A stretch of 64,000 nt of DNA. Origin: Archangium sp. Its GTDB lineage: Bacteria > Myxococcota > Myxococcia > Myxococcales > Myxococcaceae. The stretch spans positions 62,001-126,000 of the forward strand of contig JAUXRX010000005.1 in NCBI GenBank assembly GCA_030681645.1, given 5' to 3'. Positions 7,798-16,076 of the stretch are shown here, in pieces. The notes beneath the pieces are model-generated. The model was not told where the DNA came from. It was given only the letters and a program-made list of their open reading frames with translations, and searched no databases. The stretch's first letter is position 1, and the number at the start of each line of letters is the position of its first letter. A program made the translations under genes and the position numbers.

Positions 7798-8168
7798 CAG
7801 CCGGCCTTCGACTTCTTCGCTGGGATGAGGTGGTTGTCGTCGTCGACCCGGAGCACGCGGGGTTGGTGCTTGAGGGCGGCCTTTTCCTTCATCCACCCGA
7901 AGCTGGCGACGGTGATGCGCTCGCCGGGCTTGATGAGGAGCGCGGCGGCGCCGCAGAGGCCGACCTCGCCGCTCTTCCCCCGCCGCACCTGGCAGGAGAG
8001 CCGGCTGCCGGTGGAGAGATCGTAGACCTCGACCTTCTCGTGTTCGACGAAACCTGCGGCGTCGAGGAGCTCTGGGTCGAGCCGAAGCCCGTCTGCCTCG
8101 TCGAAGTCGACGGTGGTGACGACGGCAGAGTGGATCTCCCCCAACAGCACGAGTCGCAAAGCCTTCAC
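7797..8168 (-). CDS. PanD-like double-psi beta-barrel protein lacking the catalytic residues
   Basis: A 123-residue homologue of aspartate 1-decarboxylase (usual length about 126). Collinear segments include LLGEIHSAVVT, LDAAGFVEHEKVEVY, GAAALLIKPGERI and a C-terminal VDDDNHL. The self-cleavage site Gly24-Ser25, which gives the pyruvoyl cofactor, is replaced by Asp-Gly (residues 26-27). By alignment Lys9, Tyr22, Thr57, Tyr58 and Asn72 of E. coli PanD are Glu, Glu, Cys, Gln and Cys; His11 and Arg54 are kept. It is therefore unlikely to make beta-alanine. Start chosen at GTG 8168, because the open frame further upstream is only translated repeat A. Coupled to the HprK-like gene. Confidence 0.72.
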   Translation of the reverse strand: MKALRLVLLGEIHSAVVTTVDFDEADGLRLDPELLDAAGFVEHEKVEVYDLSTGSRLSCQVRRGKSGEVGLCGAAALLIKPGERITVASFGWMKEKAALKHQPRVLRVDDDNHLIPAKKSKAG

Positions 8169-8180
8169 GGGGACCCCATA

Positions 8181-8223
8181 TCCCCTCTCCCCTCGAGAGG
8201 GGAGAGGGTCAGGGTGAGGGGCC
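8181..8223. repeat. Dispersed repeat family A, copy 2
   Basis: CCCCTCTCCCCTCGAGAGGGGAG palindrome plus AGGGTCAGGGTGAGGGGC tail, between the MBL-fold gene and the PanD-like gene. It lies immediately upstream of the PanD-like start and would form a hairpin in the transcript of this operon. Confidence 0.85.
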
Positions 8224-8224
8224 A

Positions 8225-9193
8225 CTACAACAACACCATCTGAACCTGCTCAGTGACCGCGCGAGAAAACAAGCCGAGACCCCGCAGTGACGCAGCCAAC
8301 TCAGCCGCGAAGCCGTGGACGGTGATGATCTCCCGAGCCCCACTCTTCTGCGCGTAGCTCACGAGAGAAGGAAAGTCGGCGTGGTCCGAGACCGGAAACG
8401 CGACGTCAGCCCCACTGCGCCGCGCGCCCCACGGCTCGAGCGCCCAGCCCGTGAGCGCAGCCAGGGCCTTGTCCTTCACGCCGGCGAGCGAGTCCCCGCG
8501 ACGGAACGGAGGGAACAACCCGACCTCGCCATCCTCGAAGGTGCCCTCGAAGCGCCGGGCGCCGACGGGCATGCCGAGCTGCTCGTAGACCAGGCCGACG
8601 TCGTGGATCTTCGGGTGAGCGCAGATCTTGAGACCACGAACGGAGAGCTGGCGAACGGTCTCCTGTGACTTGCCCAGGGAGTACGCGAGAAGAATGGGCC
8701 GCACGCCGCGCTCGAGCTGGCGGCGCGACCAGGCAGCGACGTCGTCGTAGACGGAAGCGCGAGGGGGAAAGCAGTACTTCGGGTGCCCGAAGGTCGACTC
8801 GATGACGAGCGTCTCGCAGGCGAGCACGGGGGCGGGCTCGGCGGTGAGAGCGGGCTCGAGCGAGACGTCGCCGGTGTAGACGACGCGGTGGCCATCGCCG
8901 CGGGTGACGCGAATCTGCGCGGACCCGAAGACGTGGCCGGCGGAGAAGCACTCGAGCTGGAGGTCTTCATGCGCGAGCGCCTCGCCGTAGCGCAGCGGGC
9001 TGGTCTCCTCGAGCGGTCCGAGCCGGTGCGTCATGAGGGCGAGGGTCTCGGGGGTGGCGATGACGCGCTGGTGCCGGGCGATGTGGTCAGAATGGGCGTG
9101 GCTGACGAAGGCGACCGGCGACTTCGCGCGCGCGTCGAACCACAGGGGAGTGCCCTGCATCACGAGCCCTCCGCGACGGAGTTCGACCGGCAT
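8225..9193 (-). CDS. MBL-fold exonuclease-like hydrolase (ligase-associated/beta-CASP type)
   Basis: A 322-residue metallo-beta-lactamase-fold nuclease-like protein. The metal-binding HAHSDH motif is at residues 32-37, further ligands are in GHVFGSAQI and YTGDVS, and the C-terminal SDHADF and VHGF motifs complete a beta-CASP-like arrangement. The family includes the exonuclease encoded beside ATP-dependent DNA ligases and mRNA 3'-end processing factors. No ligase or helicase gene is adjacent here, so the DNA-repair role is only inferred. It is the first gene of a minus-strand run leading into the PanD-like and HprK-like genes, though repeat A copy 2 separates it from them. Confidence 0.82.
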   Translation of the reverse strand: MPVELRRGGLVMQGTPLWFDARAKSPVAFVSHAHSDHIARHQRVIATPETLALMTHRLGPLEETSPLRYGEALAHEDLQLECFSAGHVFGSAQIRVTRGDGHRVVYTGDVSLEPALTAEPAPVLACETLVIESTFGHPKYCFPPRASVYDDVAAWSRRQLERGVRPILLAYSLGKSQETVRQLSVRGLKICAHPKIHDVGLVYEQLGMPVGARRFEGTFEDGEVGLFPPFRRGDSLAGVKDKALAALTGWALEPWGARRSGADVAFPVSDHADFPSLVSYAQKSGAREIITVHGFAAELAASLRGLGLFSRAVTEQVQMVLL

Positions 9194-9376
9194 TCCCTCT
9201 CAATACGCGAGACGCGCATGTGGAGCGACCACGCCCCGTCCACATCCTGCGACCACTCAGGCAGGCCGGGCGTGGAGAGTCAGTGGGTTACGGCTGGCGC
9301 GAGCCCTGCTCAGCAGTCATCCCGTCGGGCGGTGAGGCGGGGTTGGTGTTGGAGGGCCCGATGGTCGTAGGCGCGG

Positions 9377-9402
9377 GGGAGTTGGGTGGGGCCCCAACTC
9401 CC
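9377..9402. promoter_or_regulatory. Ten-base inverted repeat upstream of the Uma2 gene
   Basis: GGGAGTTGGG and CCCAACTCCC are separated by six bases, 29 bases before the Uma2 start. It could be an operator or an mRNA hairpin. The rest of the 237-base spacer 9194-9430 shows no gene or recognisable promoter. Confidence 0.35.
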
Positions 9403-9430
9403 TCGCGTCTCCCTTTTGAGGAGGGGCGAT

Positions 9431-10000
9431 ATGTTCGGTGTCATGCAAGGGACTCCAGCACCGGCGGTGACCTGGAAGGACTTCCTGGCGCTCCCCGATG
9501 ACGACCGGCGTGAGCTCATCGAAGGCCGCCTCGTGGAGATCGACGTGCCGACCCAACTGCACGAGCACATCGTCGCGATGCTCATCTACTGGCTGATGGC
9601 GTGGCGAAAGTCAGGGGGCGGAGGTCGGGTACTGGCCTCGGGCTACAAGGTCCGCATCGGGGATGACTACGGGTTCATGCCCGACGTGCAGTACTTCAAG
9701 CCGGGCCGGGTCGTCCCCGAGCAGGGGCTGACCGAAGGCGGACCCGACCTGGTGGTCGAGGTCATGTCGCCGTCGAGCGGCCGCTACGATCGGGTGGAGA
9801 AGCTCAACGGCTACGCGTCGATCGGCACGGCTGAGTACTGGCTGATCGATCCAGAGCAGCGAACGCTCAGCCGGTACGTCCTGGCCGCCACGAGGCGCTT
9901 CGTGCTGGAGGACGCGCTCGAGGGTACGGCCATCTTCAAGCCGTCCACGTTCGCCGGGCTCGCCATCGTGCTCAGCGAGCTGTGGAGCCTGCCGACGTAG
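9431..10000 (+). CDS. Uma2 family (DUF820) putative endonuclease
   Basis: A 189-residue protein of the Uma2 family, which has a PD-(D/E)XK restriction-endonuclease fold. Visible elements are ELIEGRLVEI (about 28-37), MPDVQYF with the first Asp at 85, VVEVMSPSS with Glu110, and a following Lys in RVEKLNGY. The start at 9431 has an excellent GAGGAGGGG ribosome-binding site seven bases upstream. The family is abundant in some bacteria and its biological role is unclear. A second member lies at 51054-51650. It converges on the Cys-rich peptide gene. Confidence 0.85.
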   Translation: MFGVMQGTPAPAVTWKDFLALPDDDRRELIEGRLVEIDVPTQLHEHIVAMLIYWLMAWRKSGGGGRVLASGYKVRIGDDYGFMPDVQYFKPGRVVPEQGLTEGGPDLVVEVMSPSSGRYDRVEKLNGYASIGTAEYWLIDPEQRTLSRYVLAATRRFVLEDALEGTAIFKPSTFAGLAIVLSELWSLPT

Positions 10001-10006
10001 CGCCGC

Positions 10007-10035
10007 GGCCCACGACCTCCCACATCTCGTGGCCC
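10007..10035. terminator. Possible bidirectional hairpin between convergent genes
   Basis: CCACGA pairs with TCGTGG across an 11-base loop, extended by GG/CC with one bulged base. It lies between the Uma2 stop and the end of the Cys-rich peptide gene. There is no T-tract, so this is a weak terminator call. Confidence 0.3.
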
Positions 10036-10045
10036 AACTCTTGAA

Positions 10046-10228
10046 TCAGCAGGAGGTTGCGCACTCATCGGGGTTGGCGGCGCAACAACCAGAAGCGCCG
10101 CCGTAGAGACCGCAGTCCACCTCTCCAAGCGCACTGCAGGCAAGCAGCACTGTGGCGCCGCGATTGGATGCCGTCCTCAAAATCGGAGCGACATAGGGCC
10201 GCTTCGGTGTCGTCTCTTGGTTCCCCAT
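10046..10228 (-). CDS. 60-residue Cys-rich RiPP-precursor-like peptide
   Basis: A short gene with a strong AGGAG site that overlaps the stop codon of the upstream giant gene; eight bases separate stop and ATG, so translation is probably coupled. The N-terminal half (to about residue 25) is Cys-free and contains RPYVAPIL, matching the YxxPxL motif by which RiPP leaders, such as those of lasso peptides, bind PqqD-like recognition domains. The C-terminal half has six cysteines (31, 39, 48, 49, 56, 60) among Gly, Ala and Ser and ends in Cys. A PqqD-like protein is encoded two genes upstream. No maturase is adjacent, so the modification, if any, is unknown. It could instead be a small secreted or metal-binding protein. 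Confidence 0.68.
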   Translation of the reverse strand: MGNQETTPKRPYVAPILRTASNRGATVLLACSALGEVDCGLYGGASGCCAANPDECATSC

Positions 10229-10236
10229 TTCAGCTC

Positions 10237-13200
10237 CTAGCGGAAGATGTTTACGGTGCTGTTCTGCTGATCCGCAAGGATCAGATCCGAATTTCCGTCG
10301 GCGTTGAGATCTGCCACGGCGTTCCAGCGTCCAAGGCTCGTGCTCGTCGAGCCCGCAAGCACGGTTCCGTCGATGCGGGAGAACCAGAACCGCGGAGTTG
10401 CCCCTCCAACGGGCGTGTCGAACGATCCACTCTGGCTCCAAAGGACGAAAGCGGTGGCGGAAGTCGTCGTGTCCACGCCCACCACCAAGTCGGGGTTGGA
10501 GTCGGAGTTGAGTTGACCGGCTGAGACTTGGGAACCGTACAGAAGCGGCCCCTCCAGAGTCAGACTGGGGGAAGCGGGAACGCCCAACGCCGTAGGATCC
10601 GCGTAGACGTAAACTGCACCGCCTCCGGGTCGAGCAATCCAAGAGACGGCAACATCGTTCGCGCTCGCGTTGGTCAGGTTGAAGCCACCCAGGACGCTCG
10701 CTCCGAATCCTCGAGCGTTGTTCGTGTCCGTTCCCACGCCCTCGGGCGGGAGGAAGAGTTGGAGGTCTACAGTGTTGGCCATCGGGCTCGCAGTGGTGGC
10801 CACGGTTCCACCGCTGAACAACTGCACGCGATTGACCGTCGAACGGCCCATTCCCGTCGTGAACTCGGCGCGGCCGTCGCCCGTGATGTCGCCGATCGAG
10901 GTCACTCCGAAACGCAGTCGACCAAAGTAGCTCGAGGCCGTCGTGAGCGCGGGGTTCGGTCCCTCGATAATCCAGTCCGCGGACGCGACGGGGATGAACG
11001 GGGCCATCGAGACCGGATCTGTCGAGGTTCTAGCCGCCTGCCACTGGGCGACCGTGCGTCCCCTGAAGATGAAGAGCCGGCCCAGATTCGAATTGTAGGC
11101 CGGAGCAGTAATCACCAGTTCCCCAAGCGAATCACCGTCGATGTCGCCGATTATCTTTGCGACTGACCCGATGGTTGAAGTGAGCGTGGTCGAGCCGCGG
11201 ATCTCGATGAAGGTAGCGGTCGAAACTGCGGTCGCGCTTGCCGAGCCAAAGTAGATGAACACGCGTCCTTCGCCAGCGGCGGTCGGAAAGCCAGTCTGGC
11301 CGACCACGAGATCAGCCTTGCCCTCGCCTGCCGCGTCACCCAGGTTGCCAGCCATCGAGACATCCGCACCGAAGTTCACGCCGATGGCGTCCGGCGCGGT
11401 AATCGAAGTGCATGCTGGGGCCACACAAGACGTCTGACCGGTGAAGCCGGCGCCGCCGTAGAACAGCTGAACCGAGCCCGCGAGTGAGACAGTCGCAGCA
11501 GCCACCGCCAGATCTTCGCTCGCGTCGTTGTTCAGGCTCGCGCCGGTCGCAACCATGCTGCCGAAAGCAGTTCCCGCTGCGCCTGAGAGTGCTACCCGCG
11601 CCCAGAGGTTGTCGACCACGGTCGGGGCGGCGTACGTCGAGTAGTTGTCCACCTCATCGCGTGCTCGAACAGCGATGTAGTAGCTATTGAGGGGGGGAAG
11701 AGTCAGCGAGCGGGAAATGGTGGTTCCGCTTGGAGGGCTGGCGCTGTCCCGGAAAGCCGAACTGCCGAAGTAGTCGGTTGCCGAGGCCATTGAATTGTTG
11801 CCTGCGGTCGACGAGGTCGTCCATCTGACGTCGTAGTCGAAGACGTTGCCCGAGGTGGATGTCGCCCCATCGTCGTAAACGGGCGCCCACTGAAGTGAGA
11901 CGGTCGCGCCGCGCGCGCTCGTCAGCATCCGGGTGACAGAAGGAGCTGCCGGTGAAACCACGTCGATGGTAGCCGTCTGAGACGCCACCACCACCTCGTT
12001 GCCGGCCTGATCGCGAACGCGAACCTGGAAGTTTCCGCTATCGGGGTGTGGCAGCGTGAGCGAGGGCAAAGTGACCGTTGCGGGAGTGGTCGTGATCGGG
12101 GTGGTCGAGAGCACGACTCCCTTGAAGAGCACTTCTGCCACGCCCCCCAAGAGGCCCTGAAAGGCGTTCTGGATGTTGCTGACGGTCATCGAGAACTGAG
12201 CCCCTGCAGTCGCTCCATCGGCATCGGCGAAGTATCCGGCAGTTGCCGTCTCCACTCGTCTGTTGTTCTGCGCCGCCACAAAGAACAACCCGAGCGCGGG
12301 GGTAGGTTGCCCATTCAGGGTCGAGCCGCCAACCAGAGGAGCGACCAGATCGACAGAGAAGGTCCGAGTCGTCAGCAGGCCAGCGCCGTTATCGATGGAC
12401 ACTGAGTACTGCTCACCGTCTGTGAGCGCGACGTTGGCGAAAGAAACAGAGCCGCTCGAGGTGGTCTGCGTCGCAATCAGCCCACTGGTTGGAGCAGTCC
12501 GGGTCAGCGTCACGGTAAAGCCCGCCGGACAACTGGAGCTCGCCGCGACGATGTTTGCTGTCGCGGTCGTGGCACCGGTCGGTGTGGTGTTAACGCGGTT
12601 CATCCATACCGAAGCCCCATTCACGTAGCCGCTGGTGAGTTGGAGGCTACAGGACGAGGAGTTCACCACGACGTTGGTCGAACTCGCGGTGCAGGGATTG
12701 CCTGCCGCGTCCGAAACGCTGGCCGTCACGGTCTGGATTCCGTTCGGGTACGTGAGGAGGCCAGAAGCAGCGGTACCAGAAACGATCAGGCTTCCAATGT
12801 CAGCGACCTGCAAACTCGAACGAATCGTGACGGGCCGTGAGGGCGCCCCGTTCACGTTGACGGTCGTGGTGATGTCGTTGCTCGTCGAATTTGAGCCAGA
12901 TGCCGGCGAGGCGATGGCGCACGTCGGAACATCAAGATCCCAGTCGAGGGAACGCTGAACCTGGACCGAATTCTGCGCGGCGTCCCTGCAAGTTGCGCTC
13001 AGGGTCTGCCCACTCATCGTACCGGCCACGCTGAACGAAGTCGTCGCGGACTGCGCGGTGACATTGGCGTTCACCGGAGCACCACTGCCGAGTTGGAAAA
13101 TTACGACAGGAACGTCGGAACTCGTTTGCGCGATTGCTGCGAGGGTGAACTGCCCTGCTCCCGCGGACGGAAGGTCGAGGGTGTTGAGCGCACCCACCTT

Positions 13201-15561
13201 CGAAGGCTGAGAAAGAACACAGGTGGGAATATCGCGGTCGATCGATACCGTCTTCCGTGCCGTCGCGTTCTGCGTCAGTCCTCGGAAGATGTTGGTGTTG
13301 CCGGCGACGTCAGTCACCACGACGATGAGGTCGAGCGTCTCGGTCGACGCAACATTGGTCGAGAGACCAACGGTCAATGGGCTCGTGACGGCGGAGACAC
13401 TCGCTGAGTAGCTGATCGCACCGACAGCCCCAGCAGCAACGTTACGAACAACCGCGGTGGCGGCAGGTCCGCAGGCAGGGTCGAGGGCGAAAGAGATTTG
13501 AGGTGAGGCTGCACCCACCTCAACGGCGTTCAACAAACCGTCGGAGGGAGCAGTGTCCTGAGGGAGGGTCACGCCCAGGCCCGAGACGCAAGGAGCTGTC
13601 ACGTCTACATCGAGTGCAAGCGGAAGCGAGTCAACCGTCTGCGCGCCGCCGACGACCACGAGCTTCACGGAGTACTGGCCCTCAGGCAGCGTTAGAATCT
13701 GCCCGGTGGTGACGGACGCGGAGAGGACCTTCCAACCCGCGGGGCCTCCTGGGCAGTCAGTTGCACCAGTCGGAGCAAACGCCGCACTGCTGACGCAGAG
13801 TTCTACATGGCCCATCGCGGGCACAACCGCGGTGAAGCCAACGGAACGCTGGGCGCCAGCGGTTGCCGGCTGCGTGTCCTGCGCCTGGGTGATCGCAACC
13901 GAACCTGAAACTGGCGGAGCAGGTGAAGTGAAAGCGGGTCGCGAGGTGTCGACGAGAACCTCACATTCCGCGAACGAGATCCCCGCGTCGGCACCCACAT
14001 TGTCGACTTCCGCTCTGAACCTGTAGGTCCCGTCGGCGTTGGTCGTCGCAAAGCCTGCGGCTCCCGATGCTGTAAGAGAAGCCGTCCCAACAAGCACTGA
14101 CGTGCCGACGCCACCGTCACTGAAAACCGGGGAGCGAATCAAGCGGCTGGTCTGCCCCACGCAGACAGCCTTGCTTTGGGTCTGAAAGGTGAAGTTCGTC
14201 AAGCGGACATACGCGGGGCAAACTGCCGGCACTGAGAATCCGAGTCCGCAGCCGGTCAGAGCCACTTCGATCGAGCGCGTCGCCGAGCCGATGTTGGTTG
14301 GCGGATACTCGACGTTGACTTCGATTTCGTAGAGCCCGTCGGCGGAAAACGGCACATCCAGCGTCGCGTTCCCATTCGCATCCACGACGGCTGATCCGAC
14401 GGACACGCGGTTCACTCCCTGCACGCGATAGCCGGTGACGTCCGAGCCCATCGGAGCATCGGTATGGATATCCACGGGCTGTGGGCTGACGGTAACGAGG
14501 CTCCGCCCCCCATCGGGGTTGGCGTCGGGAAAGAGGATTTCAACGAGAGGGGGAACAAGTACGACCTTGAAAGGCTGGGTGCTCGAGGCCGTGTTAAACG
14601 CAGAATCGGTACAGCTCAGTGTTGCGGTGTAGTCACCCGAGGTCAGCGTGAAGTCCGCAGAAACGTCCCCCATGGCTGGCATCACACCCTGGGGGGTCTG
14701 GCCGCTTACGGAGAGGGTACAGGTCACGCCGTTGGGACTGGCGGTGCCGGTGACCCGAACCTGAAGTCCAGGCGCCATCGCATCCACGTCGTCGGCTGGC
14801 CCATAGACCGCGTTCACGGTGAGCGCCACAACCGGGAGTGCGCGGCTCACCTGGATCATGGTGTTCGCAGTGGGGTTCCCACTGGGCGAATTCAGGACGG
14901 TCGTGCCTCGTACCAACTCTGCGAACAGGTCATACCGCGCCTCGTCTGCATCAGGCAGCGTCGGAATCGTGATCGTCGCCGAGCCGTTGGTGAACGCCGT
15001 CAACGGGCTCACTTCCGTGTTGCCGCGCTTGATGCGCACCTGCACACCCGCTGCGCACGCCGCGTCGACCTTCACCTGCAGGTTCGTCCCGGGGGGAAGC
15101 TCGGTGCGGTTGAGCACGCCCAGGGGCGCCGCCTGGTCCTGGGGGAACGTCACTGCGGTCACCGCCGCCATGCTGCACGCGTCGCGCACCACGATGTTCT
15201 GCGGCGACGAGCTCTTCGAGCACGAGCCCTGGGCAATCGTCGCCGTCAGGGTCTGCGCACCCGCGCTCGCCGTCACGCCCGTGAAGGTCGCCCGGTTGCT
15301 GCTCACGGTGGCCGTGAACGAGTTGCCGCCCACGCTCAGCGTCGCCGAGTCGATCGCGAAGGCGTTCCCGTTGGCCGCCTTGACGATGACCGACACGTCG
15401 AACGGCGAATCGACCGTCTGGTCGGCCGTGGGTGTCTCGAACGAAATCGTGGTGTCGGTGCAGTCATCCACCACCGGTGGCGGCGGACAGCTGCAGCCGC
15501 TGACAACCATCGCGACGCCCGCGACCGCACACGCCCACCGCATCATGTTCCCTCGAACCAT
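10237..15561 (-). CDS. Giant Ig-like/FN3/FG-GAP repeat surface lipoprotein
   Basis: A protein of about 1774 residues with a lipoprotein signal (VAMVVSGC) and a Pro-rich spacer, so probably anchored on the outer membrane. Most of it is repeated beta-sandwich (bacterial Ig/cadherin-like) modules with paired cysteines. A fibronectin-III-like module follows (bases about 11640-11960). The C-terminal part (bases about 10240-11600) contains seven FG-GAP-type blades such as IIGDIDGDSLGELVI and VADLNADGNSDLIL, forming an integrin-alpha-like propeller with Ca2+-binding DxDxDG loops. Such proteins act in adhesion or surface display. ATG 15561 is used; ATGs at 15546/15543 with a GAGGG site are equally good. 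It lies between the PqqD-like gene and the Cys-rich peptide gene. Confidence 0.85.
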   Translation of the reverse strand: MVRGNMMRWACAVAGVAMVVSGCSCPPPPVVDDCTDTTISFETPTADQTVDSPFDVSVIVKAANGNAFAIDSATLSVGGNSFTATVSSNRATFTGVTASAGAQTLTATIAQGSCSKSSSPQNIVVRDACSMAAVTAVTFPQDQAAPLGVLNRTELPPGTNLQVKVDAACAAGVQVRIKRGNTEVSPLTAFTNGSATITIPTLPDADEARYDLFAELVRGTTVLNSPSGNPTANTMIQVSRALPVVALTVNAVYGPADDVDAMAPGLQVRVTGTASPNGVTCTLSVSGQTPQGVMPAMGDVSADFTLTSGDYTATLSCTDSAFNTASSTQPFKVVLVPPLVEILFPDANPDGGRSLVTVSPQPVDIHTDAPMGSDVTGYRVQGVNRVSVGSAVVDANGNATLDVPFSADGLYEIEVNVEYPPTNIGSATRSIEVALTGCGLGFSVPAVCPAYVRLTNFTFQTQSKAVCVGQTSRLIRSPVFSDGGVGTSVLVGTASLTASGAAGFATTNADGTYRFRAEVDNVGADAGISFAECEVLVDTSRPAFTSPAPPVSGSVAITQAQDTQPATAGAQRSVGFTAVVPAMGHVELCVSSAAFAPTGATDCPGGPAGWKVLSASVTTGQILTLPEGQYSVKLVVVGGAQTVDSLPLALDVDVTAPCVSGLGVTLPQDTAPSDGLLNAVEVGAASPQISFALDPACGPAATAVVRNVAAGAVGAISYSASVSAVTSPLTVGLSTNVASTETLDLIVVVTDVAGNTNIFRGLTQNATARKTVSIDRDIPTCVLSQPSKVGALNTLDLPSAGAGQFTLAAIAQTSSDVPVVIFQLGSGAPVNANVTAQSATTSFSVAGTMSGQTLSATCRDAAQNSVQVQRSLDWDLDVPTCAIASPASGSNSTSNDITTTVNVNGAPSRPVTIRSSLQVADIGSLIVSGTAASGLLTYPNGIQTVTASVSDAAGNPCTASSTNVVVNSSSCSLQLTSGYVNGASVWMNRVNTTPTGATTATANIVAASSSCPAGFTVTLTRTAPTSGLIATQTTSSGSVSFANVALTDGEQYSVSIDNGAGLLTTRTFSVDLVAPLVGGSTLNGQPTPALGLFFVAAQNNRRVETATAGYFADADGATAGAQFSMTVSNIQNAFQGLLGGVAEVLFKGVVLSTTPITTTPATVTLPSLTLPHPDSGNFQVRVRDQAGNEVVVASQTATIDVVSPAAPSVTRMLTSARGATVSLQWAPVYDDGATSTSGNVFDYDVRWTTSSTAGNNSMASATDYFGSSAFRDSASPPSGTTISRSLTLPPLNSYYIAVRARDEVDNYSTYAAPTVVDNLWARVALSGAAGTAFGSMVATGASLNNDASEDLAVAAATVSLAGSVQLFYGGAGFTGQTSCVAPACTSITAPDAIGVNFGADVSMAGNLGDAAGEGKADLVVGQTGFPTAAGEGRVFIYFGSASATAVSTATFIEIRGSTTLTSTIGSVAKIIGDIDGDSLGELVITAPAYNSNLGRLFIFRGRTVAQWQAARTSTDPVSMAPFIPVASADWIIEGPNPALTTASSYFGRLRFGVTSIGDITGDGRAEFTTGMGRSTVNRVQLFSGGTVATTASPMANTVDLQLFLPPEGVGTDTNNARGFGASVLGGFNLTNASANDVAVSWIARPGGGAVYVYADPTALGVPASPSLTLEGPLLYGSQVSAGQLNSDSNPDLVVGVDTTTSATAFVLWSQSGSFDTPVGGATPRFWFSRIDGTVLAGSTSTSLGRWNAVADLNADGNSDLILADQQNSTVNIFR

Positions 15562-15604
15562 GTGCGCACCCGTCTCCTGTAGTGCCCTGCCCCGCGCATT
15601 TGAT

Positions 15605-15949
15605 TCAGAGGGACAAGACGTGTTTGTCAGCCAACAACGCAATGAAATCCAAGGTGTCCGCCTCCGCCACCTCACGCGGTACTTCGAATTCGACCAGCAG
15701 CGCCTGAACGATCTCCTCCACCGAGCGCCGCCCGTCGATCAACTCGACGATCCGCTCCCCCACCTCCGACACCACCCCGTCCGGACCCTCGAAGCTATGC
15801 AATTGATCGTCCGGCGTCGCTGCAACCCAGCGCCCACCCACCTTCTGCAGCGCCGTCTCCCCGTGGACCCGGGGCACGTCGCTCAGCAAGGCGCGCCTCG
15901 ACCCCGGCGATCCGCCTGTTCTCCCCATGTTCTTGCGGCTTTCCACCAT
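15605..15949 (-). CDS. PqqD-like RiPP-recognition domain protein
   Basis: About 114 residues with a PqqD fold: VPRVHGETALQKV strand region, then VVSEVGERIVELIDGRRSV, EEIVQALLVEFEV and a final DTLDFIALLADKHVLSL helix, matching the winged-helix pattern of PqqD. Free-standing PqqD-like proteins deliver precursor peptides to modifying enzymes. The start is uncertain: ATGs at 15994, 15949 and 15928 are all in frame and none has a strong ribosome-binding site. It is the first gene of a run leading to the giant lipoprotein and the YxxPxL peptide, so a chaperone role for that peptide is plausible but untested. Confidence 0.74.
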   Translation of the reverse strand: MVESRKNMGRTGGSPGSRRALLSDVPRVHGETALQKVGGRWVAATPDDQLHSFEGPDGVVSEVGERIVELIDGRRSVEEIVQALLVEFEVPREVAEADTLDFIALLADKHVLSL

Positions 15950-16076
15950 CACGAAGAGCGCAGGGTCCGGTCCCCCACCTGCGTGTTTGTGCATGTAGTC
16001 GGACAGGGTGAGTGAGACAAGCCCCGGGTCCGGCACCCAGCGCGGGTCACGACACACCTGTCATCGCCGCCCACTC

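Noticed and set aside
7797..8225. Longer N-terminus of the PanD-like protein from position 8225
   Set aside because: The extra residues are translated repeat A and absent from the family; GTG 8168 fits the PanD N-terminus.
10046..10642. 198-codon open frame containing the Cys-rich peptide
   Set aside because: Everything upstream of 10228 overlaps the giant lipoprotein gene in another frame and is Arg-rich; the strong AGGAG site marks the internal ATG at 10228.
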